Shown in pieces: positions 1 through 5,895 of a DNA stretch of 9,005 nt. The notes under the pieces are model-generated. The model searched no databases and was not told where the DNA came from. It worked only from the letters and a program-made list of their open reading frames with translations. Origin of the DNA: Deinococcus malanensis (GTDB lineage: Bacteria; Deinococcota; Deinococci; Deinococcales; Deinococcaceae); NCBI RefSeq assembly GCF_014647655.1, contig NZ_BMPP01000019.1, forward strand, positions 1 through 9,005, written 5' to 3'. Position 1 is the stretch's first letter; every line of letters begins with the position of its first letter. The position numbers and the translations under genes were made by a program.

Positions 1-827
1 ATCACCAGGTGCTGCCGTTCCTGCCGAGGAGCGCGGCGCACCTCCGCATGCGCGGTGAAGAAACCAAACAGGGCGCCCGCCCCGCCGTCCGCGGGCGAGG
101 CGTCGTGAATTTCCTGAAGGGGCCCAGCGTAACTGATTGCAAACCCGGACAGGCCCTGCGCCCGCCAGAACGCGCGCTCGTACCGCACCACGGCTTTCAT
201 CGCGTGTCCCATCCAGGTCGGGGTGGCGCTCAGCACCTGGGTGAGCGCCGGGGGCAACTCGGGCATGAACGTGATCGTCTGTTCCGCGAGGCGAGGAGGC
301 AACGCGACAATCACGGCCTGAGCTGGAAAGACCAGCGCGTCCCCAGCCGGCCCGGCAGCCACGACTAACACCGAGTCTCCTTGTACGTGCACACCGGTCA
401 CCTGCACACCGAATTTCACGCTGCCGGCGGGCAGCGCGTCGGCCAGGCGGGTGCTCAGTTCCTCTGCACCTTGTTCGAAGCGCAGGGCACCCGCCATGGG
501 GGAGCGCACGGCGTGACGTTCGGTGCCCTGTGGCCCCAGGTCCAGCATCGCGTCTCCCTCTACGTACTGCTCGAAACGGGCGACGCCGAGGGTCTGGGCG
601 AGGTGCCGGATGCGCGTCTGATGCGGCCACGACCAGGTGGCGCCCAGGTCCACGCTGGGCCCCTGATCGTCCGAGCGGGTCAGGGTTCGGCCGCCCACCC
701 GGTCGCGGGCTTCCAGCACCACGACGCGGATACCTGACTGCGCGAGGGTGTACGCGGCGGTGAGCCCCGCAAGACCAGCCCCCACGATGATGACGTCCGC
801 CGATTGATGAGGCGTGACGTCGGTCAT
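1..827 (-). CDS. Flavin-containing monoamine oxidase family protein (3' part beyond the window)
   Basis: The 275 visible codons read as an FAD-dependent amine oxidase. This family oxidises primary or secondary amines to imines/aldehydes, releasing hydrogen peroxide; the substrate cannot be told here. A Rossmann ADP-binding motif GAGLAGL lies at residues 16-22, ending in E39 of VVLEARDRVGGRT (36-48), which is the classic FAD fingerprint of the family. It is followed by a DLGATWSW stretch typical of the substrate-domain entry. Family members are usually 400-470 aa, so about 40% is missing off the left edge. ATG at 827 is the only usable start: the frame upstream reaches a TAA at 867-869 with no other start codon, and there is no Shine-Dalgarno directly before it. 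The ATG overlaps (ATGA) the stop of a 29-codon upstream ORF with a good ribosome binding site, so coupled translation is likely. No signal peptide is seen, so it is probably cytoplasmic. Confidence 0.93.
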   Translation of the reverse strand, partial: MTDVTPHQSADVIIVGAGLAGLTAAYTLAQSGIRVVVLEARDRVGGRTLTRSDDQGPSVDLGATWSWPHQTRIRHLAQTLGVARFEQYVEGDAMLDLGPQGTERHAVRSPMAGALRFEQGAEELSTRLADALPAGSVKFGVQVTGVHVQGDSVLVVAAGPAGDALVFPAQAVIVALPPRLAEQTITFMPELPPALTQVLSATPTWMGHAMKAVVRYERAFWRAQGLSGFAISYAGPLQEIHDASPADGGAGALFGFFTAHAEVRRAPRQERQHLV

Positions 828-913
828 GTGGAGGAAGGGTTTTGGTCCGGCCGCGTGTCTGGCGCGTTATTCGGTGGCCGAGGATGGATGCAGCCTTCAG
901 GAACGGAAACCAT
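824..913 (-). CDS. Short leader ORF (29 codons) overlapping the amine oxidase start
   Basis: The ORF starts at ATG 913-911, preceded by GCAGGAG with a 5-nt spacer (AAGTC), a strong Shine-Dalgarno. It runs 29 codons and ends with a TGA that shares four bases (ATGA, 824-827) with the amine oxidase ATG. The peptide begins MVSVPEGCIHPRPP, is rich in proline (7 of 29) and has no hydrophobic segment, so it is more likely a leader or coupling peptide than a folded protein. The oxidase itself has no ribosome binding site, which supports re-initiation after this ORF. An alternative is chance: in GC-rich DNA many frames stay open. Confidence 0.5.
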   Translation of the reverse strand: MVSVPEGCIHPRPPNNAPDTRPDQNPSST

Positions 914-1031
914 GACTTCTCCTGCGGGGTGTTCAACGCAACGTTGACGGGGCTGTCTGGCGGGAACACGATGACGAGCGAACTGAGAGGCAACAGCAGC
1001 GTGACAATCTGGTTGGGGCGTTTCGTGGTCA

Positions 1032-1101
1032 TGACTCTACCGGCGTTGCGGCAGGCTGGTCTGCACGAACTCGAAATGCAGGCAATGGATGCGTAGAGTC
1101 A
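1032..1101. repeat. 9-bp perfect inverted repeat TGACTCTAC / GTAGAGTCA
   Basis: TGACTCTAC at 1032-1040 is matched exactly by GTAGAGTCA at 1093-1101 with 52 nt between. A second small stem, TCAGGC (1099-1104) with GCCTGA (1116-1121) and an 11-nt loop, begins inside the right arm, so the two stems are mutually exclusive. The pair lies upstream of the oxidase leader ORF. There is no T-run, so an intrinsic terminator is unlikely. Confidence 0.4.
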
Positions 1102-1319
1102 GGCCCAGAGTGACTGCCTGAGGACGGTTCAATACTTGTGCTTAGAAGCCAAAGCACGAGTATTCACCGTCTTCCGCCTTGCAATGGCACGAAGATCCCC
1201 CTTCCCCGTGCTCATCTCTCCTACAACTCCAGCGGCCCCAGCACCACAGCTAGACGGTCGAAGACAGGCAGCCAAGCTACTGGCCCAGGCGCCCCACACT
1301 CAGCCACTCTTTGATGGTC

Positions 1320-1349
1320 TTCATCGGGAAATCTTCATTCACCGATGAA
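1320..1349. repeat. 8-bp inverted repeat TTCATCGG / CCGATGAA
   Basis: The arms at 1320-1327 and 1342-1349 are perfectly complementary with a 14-nt loop. It lies about 120 nt beyond the stop of the minus-strand 240-aa gene and could be part of its 3' untranslated region or an operator. No poly-T follows on either strand. Confidence 0.35.
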
Positions 1350-1466
1350 CAGGGCACTCCCGGCCGATTGTTTCCGCTGCGGGACCACGCCGGCGCAGTG
1401 ATCCTCATGGCCGTCGCGATCAGCAGGGAGGTGGCGGTGTGGGATAGGGACTCGCCGCACGGATGG

Positions 1467-2189
1467 TCAGTCATGCGCGAGCCAACGGTGCAGGTCGCCG
1501 GTAATCTCCACGGTGATCTGCGGCGTGTGAGGATCACACCACGTGTAGGCGTGCAAGGAGTACGCGCGGCCGTCATCCAGGGTGCCGCTCTCGGTGCAGC
1601 GCTGATCCGAAAGTTGGGGCTCGCCTGCGTGCAGTGGCAACGGCAGGCCGAGGCCGTCAAACACCGCCTGGCGCCAGCCGGCCCACGCGTGTGCCATCAG
1701 GCGCCGGGATGTTGACAGGTACGAGCGGAGGGGCGTGTCCTCCACATCATCCAGTCGACCACGGAGAACGTTGAACGCAAACTCGTTTCTTGTCGCCAGT
1801 GGCTCACTGAGCACCACCAGGCTGTACGGGCTGTCCAACGTTGGCCTCAGGTGAGAGAGGACGTAGCGGTACGCGAGCCAATCGGAAAAATCAGTGAGGA
1901 TGATGTCGCTGTCGTGATTTTGACGCCGCAGGACGATCAGGCCGCTTCCGCCGTGATGGCCAAGCAGGTCACCCTCATGGGTATGAAACGCCCGGTAGCC
2001 GCAGCGGCCGCACAGCAGCTCCGTATGGGTGGCGTGTGTAGTCACCGAGGCTGCCTCGTCGTCGCAGGTGTCATGAGACCAGCCGGGCGTGTCGACTAGA
2101 CGGGGTGTAACAGCTGGGGGACGTGCGCCGGCGCGAGCGAGTTCCTGGCGAATCAGGGTGAGGTTAGCGGTGAGGAAGTGCAGGGTCAT
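1467..2189 (-). CDS. Uncharacterised 240-aa protein
   Basis: I do not recognise the family. The frame is open for 243 codons (ATG at 2198), but I prefer the in-frame ATG at 2189. That ATG forms an ATGA overlap with the stop of a 27-codon upstream ORF and gives a clean start MTLHFLTANL. Neither start has a clear Shine-Dalgarno. Visible features: a CGRC pair at residues 60-63, set in LLCGRCGYRAF and followed by a His-rich HTHEGDLLGHH, which looks like half of a zinc knuckle; isolated cysteines at 42, 198 and 218; then an alternating hydrophobic/charged pattern (SGLIVLRRQ, DSDIILTDF) consistent with a soluble alpha/beta fold. There are no membrane segments or signal peptide. Codon use resembles the neighbours. 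Plausibly a lineage-restricted protein; no function is inferred. The kinase upstream is co-directional but about 110 nt away from the leader ORF. Confidence 0.75.
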   Translation of the reverse strand: MTLHFLTANLTLIRQELARAGARPPAVTPRLVDTPGWSHDTCDDEAASVTTHATHTELLCGRCGYRAFHTHEGDLLGHHGGSGLIVLRRQNHDSDIILTDFSDWLAYRYVLSHLRPTLDSPYSLVVLSEPLATRNEFAFNVLRGRLDDVEDTPLRSYLSTSRRLMAHAWAGWRQAVFDGLGLPLPLHAGEPQLSDQRCTESGTLDDGRAYSLHAYTWCDPHTPQITVEITGDLHRWLAHD

Positions 2190-2269
2190 ATCGTGCATCC
2201 ATCTAACACCGGGTTCGCGCCGGGCCAGATCGTTTCTTCGTTATGAGGGATTCCGGTATCCCAGTTCAT
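2186..2269 (-). CDS. Short ORF (27 codons) overlapping the start of the 240-aa gene
   Basis: ATG at 2269-2267 opens a 27-codon frame beginning MNWDTGIPHNEETIWPG. It ends in a TGA sharing ATGA (2186-2189) with the ATG of the 240-aa gene. A GAGG stands 3 nt before the ATG, a closer spacing than ideal. The composition (two Trp, balanced acidic and polar residues) looks like real protein rather than noise. It could be a leader peptide, a tiny protein of its own, or chance. Confidence 0.4.
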   Translation of the reverse strand: MNWDTGIPHNEETIWPGANPVLDGCTI

Positions 2270-2273
2270 GAAC
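2247..2273. promoter_or_regulatory. Two adjacent palindromes at the start of the 27-codon ORF
   Basis: GGGATTCCGGTATCCC (2247-2262) is a 16-bp palindrome with a single mismatched pair (7 of 8 pairs match). One base on, GTTCATGAAC (2264-2273) is a perfect 10-bp palindrome that contains the start codon of the 27-codon ORF on the minus strand. Such paired dyads could be an operator or an RNA structure that hides the start. This is inference from symmetry only. Confidence 0.35.
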
Positions 2274-2335
2274 CTCGCTGAACCTGATAGCGGACTGGTG
2301 TAGCAGTTTGGAAACGGTCGCTTTCAATCTGCAAC

Positions 2336-2360
2336 AGGACGGCTCCGTTGAAGCTGTCCT
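2336..2360 (-). terminator. Hairpin just downstream of the histidine kinase
   Basis: AGGACGGCT (2336-2344) and AGCTGTCCT (2352-2360) form a 9-bp stem with one imperfect pair and a 7-nt loop, beginning 18 nt past the kinase stop codon. It is the only stem in the kinase 3' region, but it lacks a U-tract on the minus strand, so if it ends transcription it does so weakly or with help. Confidence 0.3.
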
Positions 2361-2378
2361 CCACGAGTCTCAAGCACG

Positions 2379-4271
2379 CTACTTGGGCAGCGTAAACGCG
2401 AAGGTCGCGCCCTCACCGGGCACCGCATCCGCCCAGACCTGCCCACCATGACGCTCCACGATGCGCCGAACATTTGCCAGGCCCACACCTGTTCCCTCGA
2501 ACTCGTCTGCGCGGTGCAGCCGCTGAAACACGCCGAACAGGCGCTCCGCATACCGCGGGTCGAACCCAGCACCGTTGTCTGCAACGAACACCGCCCACGC
2601 CTGCGGGCGCTCTTCCGCCCATACGCGAATGACTGCGCGGTCCCGGCGACTGGTGTACTTCACCGCATTGGAGAGCAGATTCATCAGCATCAGTTCCAGT
2701 GTGCCGCTGTCACCTTGCACCACTGGTAAGTGCCCAATTTCCCAGATCACCTGTCGGTCGGTGTTCTCCAGGTCAAGGTCCTGCCGGACTCGGTTGACCA
2801 GCATCTGGAGATCAACGGGGCCAAGTTGAAGCGGTTGCATGGACGTCCTCGAGAGGGTCAGCAGGGCGTCGATCATGGTGTTCATGCGGGTCGCCGCGTT
2901 CTGGGCAGTAGAGACGTACCCCGCGGCCTTGTCGTTCGCTCCGGTGCTCAGGGCACGCCGGGCCAGCCCCAGAAAGCCGAACATGTGCCGGACCGGCGCA
3001 CGCAGGTCGTGAGACACACTGTACGAGAACGCATCGAGCTCAACGTTCGCCCGTTCCAGCGCACGCGTCCGTTCCCGCAGCTCCTCCTGTGCAAGCCGCT
3101 GTTCGGTGACGTCCGTGAGCACTCCGACCCATTCACGGAGGAGGCCGGCGTTGTCCAGCACTGGCACCGCCCGGATCTCCATGAGACGGTACACCCCGTC
3201 GTGCCGCCGTACCCGCGCTTCGCCTTCAAACACCGCGCGAGACTGGTATGCCTGCATCCATCCCTGCGTGATGACGTCCCGGTCTTCAGGGTGCAGCGCG
3301 TCCGCCCAGCCCCACCCCAGGTGCGCCTCGACGCTTTGGCCTGTGTAAGCCCGCCAGGCGGGCTGGTCCGTATCGAACGCTCCAGTAGGGGGCACGGTCC
3401 AGACGATCTGGCTGGTTGCTTCCACCAGGGACCGGTAGCGGGTTTCGCTCACCCGGGTCAACTCATAGAGCCGCGCGCGTTCCAGCGCCTGCGCACACAC
3501 CGTGGCGACGGAGGTCAGGAAGGCCCGTTCCGCATCGTCAAACGGACGTTCGCCCTCAAATCCAAGGCCCAACACGCCCGTCACGCGGTCATTGACCACC
3601 AATGGCAGAGCAGCCCCACGCCGCAACTCCGGGTCACGCAACTTCGCGAGTTCCGGGATACGCTGCGAAATCTCGTCACCGGTAAGAAACAAGGCCTCAC
3701 CGGTACGGGTAGCTTCCGCCACCGGCAGGACCGAGTTCAGCGGCACCTGCGTAAACCAATCTGCCATAAGCGAGGTGAACCCGACTTGCCCCTGGCTCTG
3801 AAGGTGTGCGCCCGTCTTATCCAGACCAAGCACGACCACGGCGCGCGCACCCGTCAAAAGCGGCGCCTCATTCAACACGACCCGCGCGACCTCCTCAGGC
3901 GTCAGCACGCCCGCGAGACCCCTTGTGAGCTGATGAAGGCGCGCAGACCGCGCCTGCGCGCGCTGAATTTCGCTCAGGTTCCGGGGGTGCACCGTGAACA
4001 GCCGCGTGCCGACCGTGGGAAAGGCATGCATGGACAGCTCGCAGGGAAACACGTAGCCATCACGGTGGAGGGCGTTGACCTGGTGATCAAAGACGTACAC
4101 CTCGTCTTGGCATAGGGCACTCTCCAGGTGCTGCCCGTATGCGGCGCGGTCCGGGACGGGAATGATCAGATCATTCAGCGTGCGGCCAATGGCCTCGTCG
4201 CGGGTGTACCCAAAGGTAGTCTGAGCACTGGTATACCACTCGACGACCCGCCCGTGCCGGTCAATAATCAT
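2379..4271 (-). CDS. PAS-GAF-PAS sensor histidine kinase, cytoplasmic, N-terminally shortened
   Basis: A 630-aa two-component sensor. The order is a PAS domain (residues 1-105; IIDRHGRVVEWY, TFGYTRDEAIGRTL), a GAF domain (about 108-268), a second PAS of the PAS_3 kind with its PAC motif (276-395; LHPEDRD, WVGVLTDVTEQ), a short coiled linker, then the kinase core. The core has H-box SVSHDLRAP with the phospho-acceptor His421, N-box NLLSNAVKY (531-539), G1 DNGAGF (565-570), F-box around 576-585 and G2 GTGVGL (593-598). It should autophosphorylate and pass phosphate to an unlinked response regulator; none is encoded nearby. There is no membrane segment, so it senses a cytoplasmic or diffusible signal. 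The first PAS begins mid-domain at its first ATG. In-frame residues before it (18 codons back to a TAG at 4326-4328) resemble a PAS N-cap but contain no start codon, so the gene may be 5'-damaged. No Shine-Dalgarno precedes the ATG. Confidence 0.92.
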   Translation of the reverse strand: MIIDRHGRVVEWYTSAQTTFGYTRDEAIGRTLNDLIIPVPDRAAYGQHLESALCQDEVYVFDHQVNALHRDGYVFPCELSMHAFPTVGTRLFTVHPRNLSEIQRAQARSARLHQLTRGLAGVLTPEEVARVVLNEAPLLTGARAVVVLGLDKTGAHLQSQGQVGFTSLMADWFTQVPLNSVLPVAEATRTGEALFLTGDEISQRIPELAKLRDPELRRGAALPLVVNDRVTGVLGLGFEGERPFDDAERAFLTSVATVCAQALERARLYELTRVSETRYRSLVEATSQIVWTVPPTGAFDTDQPAWRAYTGQSVEAHLGWGWADALHPEDRDVITQGWMQAYQSRAVFEGEARVRRHDGVYRLMEIRAVPVLDNAGLLREWVGVLTDVTEQRLAQEELRERTRALERANVELDAFSYSVSHDLRAPVRHMFGFLGLARRALSTGANDKAAGYVSTAQNAATRMNTMIDALLTLSRTSMQPLQLGPVDLQMLVNRVRQDLDLENTDRQVIWEIGHLPVVQGDSGTLELMLMNLLSNAVKYTSRRDRAVIRVWAEERPQAWAVFVADNGAGFDPRYAERLFGVFQRLHRADEFEGTGVGLANVRRIVERHGGQVWADAVPGEGATFAFTLPK

Positions 4272-4390
4272 ATGAAGGCGATGCTTGCTTCCGAGACGCG
4301 ATAGAAAAGCATAGGCTGATGGATTCTACGGCTTCTGGAGGCTTCACGGACGTGGCAGCATTGCTCTGCTGTCCGCAGCCCTTCAAGCAT
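4268..4390 (-). CDS. Possible 40-codon upstream ORF overlapping the kinase start
   Basis: ATG 4390-4388 opens a 40-codon frame (MLEGLRTAEQ...RVSEASIAFI) whose TGA shares ATGA (4268-4271) with the kinase ATG. No Shine-Dalgarno is visible ahead of it. A different, longer minus-strand frame (4261-4626) also overlaps the kinase start, by 11 nt. I list it because the same ATGA arrangement recurs at other genes here; on its own it is weak. Confidence 0.2.
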   Translation of the reverse strand: MLEGLRTAEQCCHVREASRSRRIHQPMLFYRVSEASIAFI

Positions 4391-4739
4391 AAAGCAGCGT
4401 CATGCCTGGCCGGAGTGGCATTCACCTCTGCGTCGTCTGACGTTCGTTCCAGGGAAGACAGCCCCCTCCCCGTGCTCATCCTTTGCGCGCCCAAATCAGC
4501 CTCAGCAGCAATGCAGCGCGGTAAAGGGTCCCTTCCCCTGTCGTGACGCCTGCCTGAATGGCCGGGGCGCCCACAGCAGTGCCTCAGTACCCCACCGGAC
4601 AACTCAGGCGTTTCTGAAGTCGGCATCCGTATGGAGAAATCACTGGAAGATCTGGCTCATCAGGCGGTTTATGAGAGATTTGCCGATCTCATCATTCACA
4701 TCATGCATATTCTGCGGTTCCACTTACCGTAGAGGTGTG

Positions 4740-4859
4740 CCTGCACTCTCCCGCATCCTGATGCTCCACCTCGCCGAACGCCACCTCCTCGCCGGCCGCC
4801 ATGACCAGGCCACCGTCTGGTGCCACACCGCACTCCGCACCACTCCCTTCCACCAGGAC
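4740..4859 (+). pseudogene. BTAD (SARP regulator activation domain) fragment
   Basis: About 40 residues (ALSRILMLHLAERHLLAG, then HDQATVWCHTALRTTPFHQD) match the helical-repeat pattern of the bacterial transcriptional activator domain of SARP/AfsR-type regulators, where LAxxHLxxGxxxxAxxWCxxAL-xxxPxHEE is typical. The frame has no domain before it and loses the family pattern after HQD, so the DNA-binding half and the rest of the BTAD are absent. It lies on the plus strand, upstream of the separate SARP DNA-binding fragment at 6937, so the order is wrong for one simply split gene. Likely a relic of a regulator related to that at 6937. Family assignment is from pattern memory and moderate only. 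Confidence 0.45.
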
Positions 4860-4892
4860 GGTCAGTCTGGGATGAGCGAGGTGGCGCTGGAA

Positions 4893-4926
4893 GGGGAAAG
4901 GAGGGGTGGGGTGGAGGACGAAGGGG
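4893..4926 (+). other. G-rich tract with G-quadruplex potential
   Basis: Four GGGG runs at 4893-4896, 4903-4906, 4908-4911 and 4923-4926, with GG pairs between. The last loop is 11 nt, longer than the usual 7-nt limit, so a four-tier structure is imperfect although two-tier forms are possible. It lies about 95-130 nt ahead of the deacetylase start. AGGAGG inside it (4899-4904) could also serve as the ribosome binding site of the GTG-started upstream ORF. Confidence 0.4.
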
Positions 4927-5024
4927 AAGGTCAGCTCTCAGGTGCCCGCCTCCAGCCTGGAGTGCCCTTGACTCCCCTGACGTGCAGTGCGCAGATTACC
5001 GCTCACGGTACAGTGCTCGCATGA
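4911..5024 (+). CDS. Possible 37-codon GTG-started upstream ORF overlapping the deacetylase start
   Basis: GTG 4911-4913 follows AGGAGG (4899-4904) with a 6-nt spacer. It opens a 37-codon frame ending SAQITAHGTVLA, whose TGA shares ATGA (5021-5024) with the deacetylase ATG. The frame is also open further upstream, through the BTAD fragment. The G-rich composition makes an SD-like match easy by chance, so support is modest. Confidence 0.25.
   Translation: MEDEGEGQLSGARLQPGVPLTPLTCSAQITAHGTVLA
5009..5014 (+). promoter_or_regulatory. Candidate -10 element for a leaderless deacetylase transcript
   Basis: TACAGT ends 6 nt before the deacetylase ATG, the spacing and TAnnnT form reported for leaderless genes in Deinococcus. 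The gene has no Shine-Dalgarno of its own. No good -35 box is placed correctly; a TTGACT at 4968-4973 is too far unless a different -10 (near 4992-4997) is used. Confidence 0.35.
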
Positions 5025-5752
5025 ACCTCCTGGCCGTGTTCAGCCACCCTGACGACGAATGTGGCTGCGCCGCCACCCTCGCCAAACACGCCCGGCGCGG
5101 TGACCAGGTCATGATCGCCTGGACCACCTACGGCGAGATGTCCAGCCGCTTCCGGGGCGTCCCACACTCCGAAGTCAAACGCACCCGTGAAGGCTGGGCC
5201 CGCGACGTGGCCGGCCTGATCGGTGCCCAGCATCATTTCTTCGACATGGGCGACACCCGCATGCAGGGCTCGCGAGATGAAGCCCTGCAACTCGCCCGCC
5301 TCTACGCCGATTTCAGACCCGACGCCATTATTACCTGGGACGATAAAGGCGGTGGTACCTTCACACCCCACCCGGACCACCGGGCTACCGCAAAAATTGC
5401 CTACGACGCGATCGTGCTCGCCCGCCTGCCCAAAGCCCTGATGGAACACCAGGCTGACCCTGCTGAAGAACCTGAAGCGCACCGCACGCCCGTGAACTTT
5501 TATCAGTACGCCCAGTACGGCACGCCAGACCCGACCCTTCCGGTGGTCCATGTGGATGTTGCTGACACGATCGAGGTAGCGGGGCAGGTGTACGGGTACT
5601 ACGCGCGGCACATGCACGGGCAGGAGAACGAGTTTCCGATGGAGCGCTTCAGGATCGGCCGGTCAGCGAACTCGCATCACACGGGCAGCATGTTCACGGA
5701 GAAATACACCGTCAAACGCATGTTCCACCCCACCATTCCCTACCTGCTCTGA
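5021..5752 (+). CDS. PIG-L/LmbE family zinc-dependent deacetylase
   Basis: A 243-aa protein of the N-acetylglucosaminyl/LmbE deacetylase family, which removes N-acetyl groups from GlcNAc-containing small molecules (GlcNAc-PI, mycothiol and bacillithiol precursors, glycopeptide intermediates). The zinc and catalytic motif HPDDE is at residues 9-13 of MNLLAVFSHPDDE, and the second metal ligand motif HPDH at 117-120 (FTPHPDHRATA). The length is normal for the family. The ATG at 5021 is chosen because the Rossmann-like first strand begins at residue 2; the same frame is open to 4820, but that extension is low-complexity and not conserved-looking. The N-terminus does not look like the bacillithiol enzyme BshB1, so the substrate is open. 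It is cytoplasmic, with no signal peptide. It stands alone, converging with the phosphotransferase gene across a 143-nt gap. Confidence 0.93.
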   Translation: MNLLAVFSHPDDECGCAATLAKHARRGDQVMIAWTTYGEMSSRFRGVPHSEVKRTREGWARDVAGLIGAQHHFFDMGDTRMQGSRDEALQLARLYADFRPDAIITWDDKGGGTFTPHPDHRATAKIAYDAIVLARLPKALMEHQADPAEEPEAHRTPVNFYQYAQYGTPDPTLPVVHVDVADTIEVAGQVYGYYARHMHGQENEFPMERFRIGRSANSHHTGSMFTEKYTVKRMFHPTIPYLL

Positions 5753-5844
5753 GCACGGACCCGGATCAAGCGCTGCGGCAAGCGCGCCCTCGTCCGGCCT
5801 GTTCCTGGGACAGCGTCACCGCATGTCGGACTGACCTGCCTCAT

Positions 5845-5894
5845 CAGGACGCGGGTGCTGAAGGGTGTGTCGGACGTCCGGGTGTTGCGTCCTG
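5845..5894. terminator. Inverted repeat in the convergent gap (possible bidirectional terminator)
   Basis: CAGGACGC (5845-5852) pairs with GCGTCCTG (5887-5894), ending 1 nt from the phosphotransferase stop codon. The loop contains a perfect 10-bp palindrome CGGACGTCCG (5871-5880). A direct repeat TGTCGGAC (5824-5831 and 5868-5875) is also here, and a 5-bp stem GCGCT/AGCGC follows the deacetylase stop at about 5770. None has a T-tract, so termination is only suggested by position between convergent genes. Confidence 0.35.
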
Positions 5895-5895
5895 C

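Larger units (their letters stand above)
828..1466. other. Gap with no convincing gene apart from the leader ORF; contains inverted repeats
   Basis: Beyond the leader ORF at 824-913 this stretch has no reading frame that looks like a protein. ORFs of 70-134 aa exist on both strands but overlap each other and the neighbouring gene, lack Shine-Dalgarno sequences and have no recognisable family features. It holds a 9-bp inverted repeat (1032-1040/1093-1101), a small hairpin (1099-1121), an 8-bp inverted repeat (1320-1327/1342-1349) and a 28-codon minus-strand ORF (1129-1215) whose AGGAG lies only about 2 nt from its ATG. It may be decayed sequence. Confidence 0.5.
4272..5020. other. Decayed intergenic region between kinase and deacetylase
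   Basis: These 750 nt contain no complete gene that I can support. It comprises frames overlapping the kinase start (4261-4626), an AT-richer pocket (about 4621-4720, 47% GC by count), a stranded BTAD-like protein fragment (4740-4859) and a G-rich tract (4893-4926). In the AT-richer pocket both strands carry short ORFs: a 33-codon plus-strand frame at 4631-4732 starting MEKSLEDLAHQAVYERF, and opposite it a minus-strand frame ending IGKSLINRLMSQIFQ. Neither has a convincing ribosome binding site. Confidence 0.5.

Noticed and set aside
842..1096. 84-codon plus-strand ORF, and the minus-strand frame from ATG 1032 running into the oxidase
   Set aside because: No ribosome binding site. The minus frame continues as an out-of-frame shadow of the oxidase.
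1129..1215. 28-codon minus-strand ORF starting MSTGKG, sharing GATGAGCACGGGGA with 4465-4480
   Set aside because: AGGAG is too close to the ATG, and a 14-mer match in 9 kb of GC-rich sequence is within chance.
2730..4115. 461-codon open frame on the plus strand
   Set aside because: It is antisense to the histidine kinase and is an artefact of GC-rich codon use; its translation is His/Arg/Pro-rich with no domain pattern.
4261..4626. 121-codon minus-strand frame overlapping the kinase start by 11 nt
   Set aside because: No Shine-Dalgarno, low-complexity Arg/Ser/Ala composition and no family features; splicing it to the kinase by a frameshift does not restore a PAS N-cap.
5003..5617. 204-codon minus-strand frame
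   Set aside because: Antisense to the clearly recognised PIG-L deacetylase.
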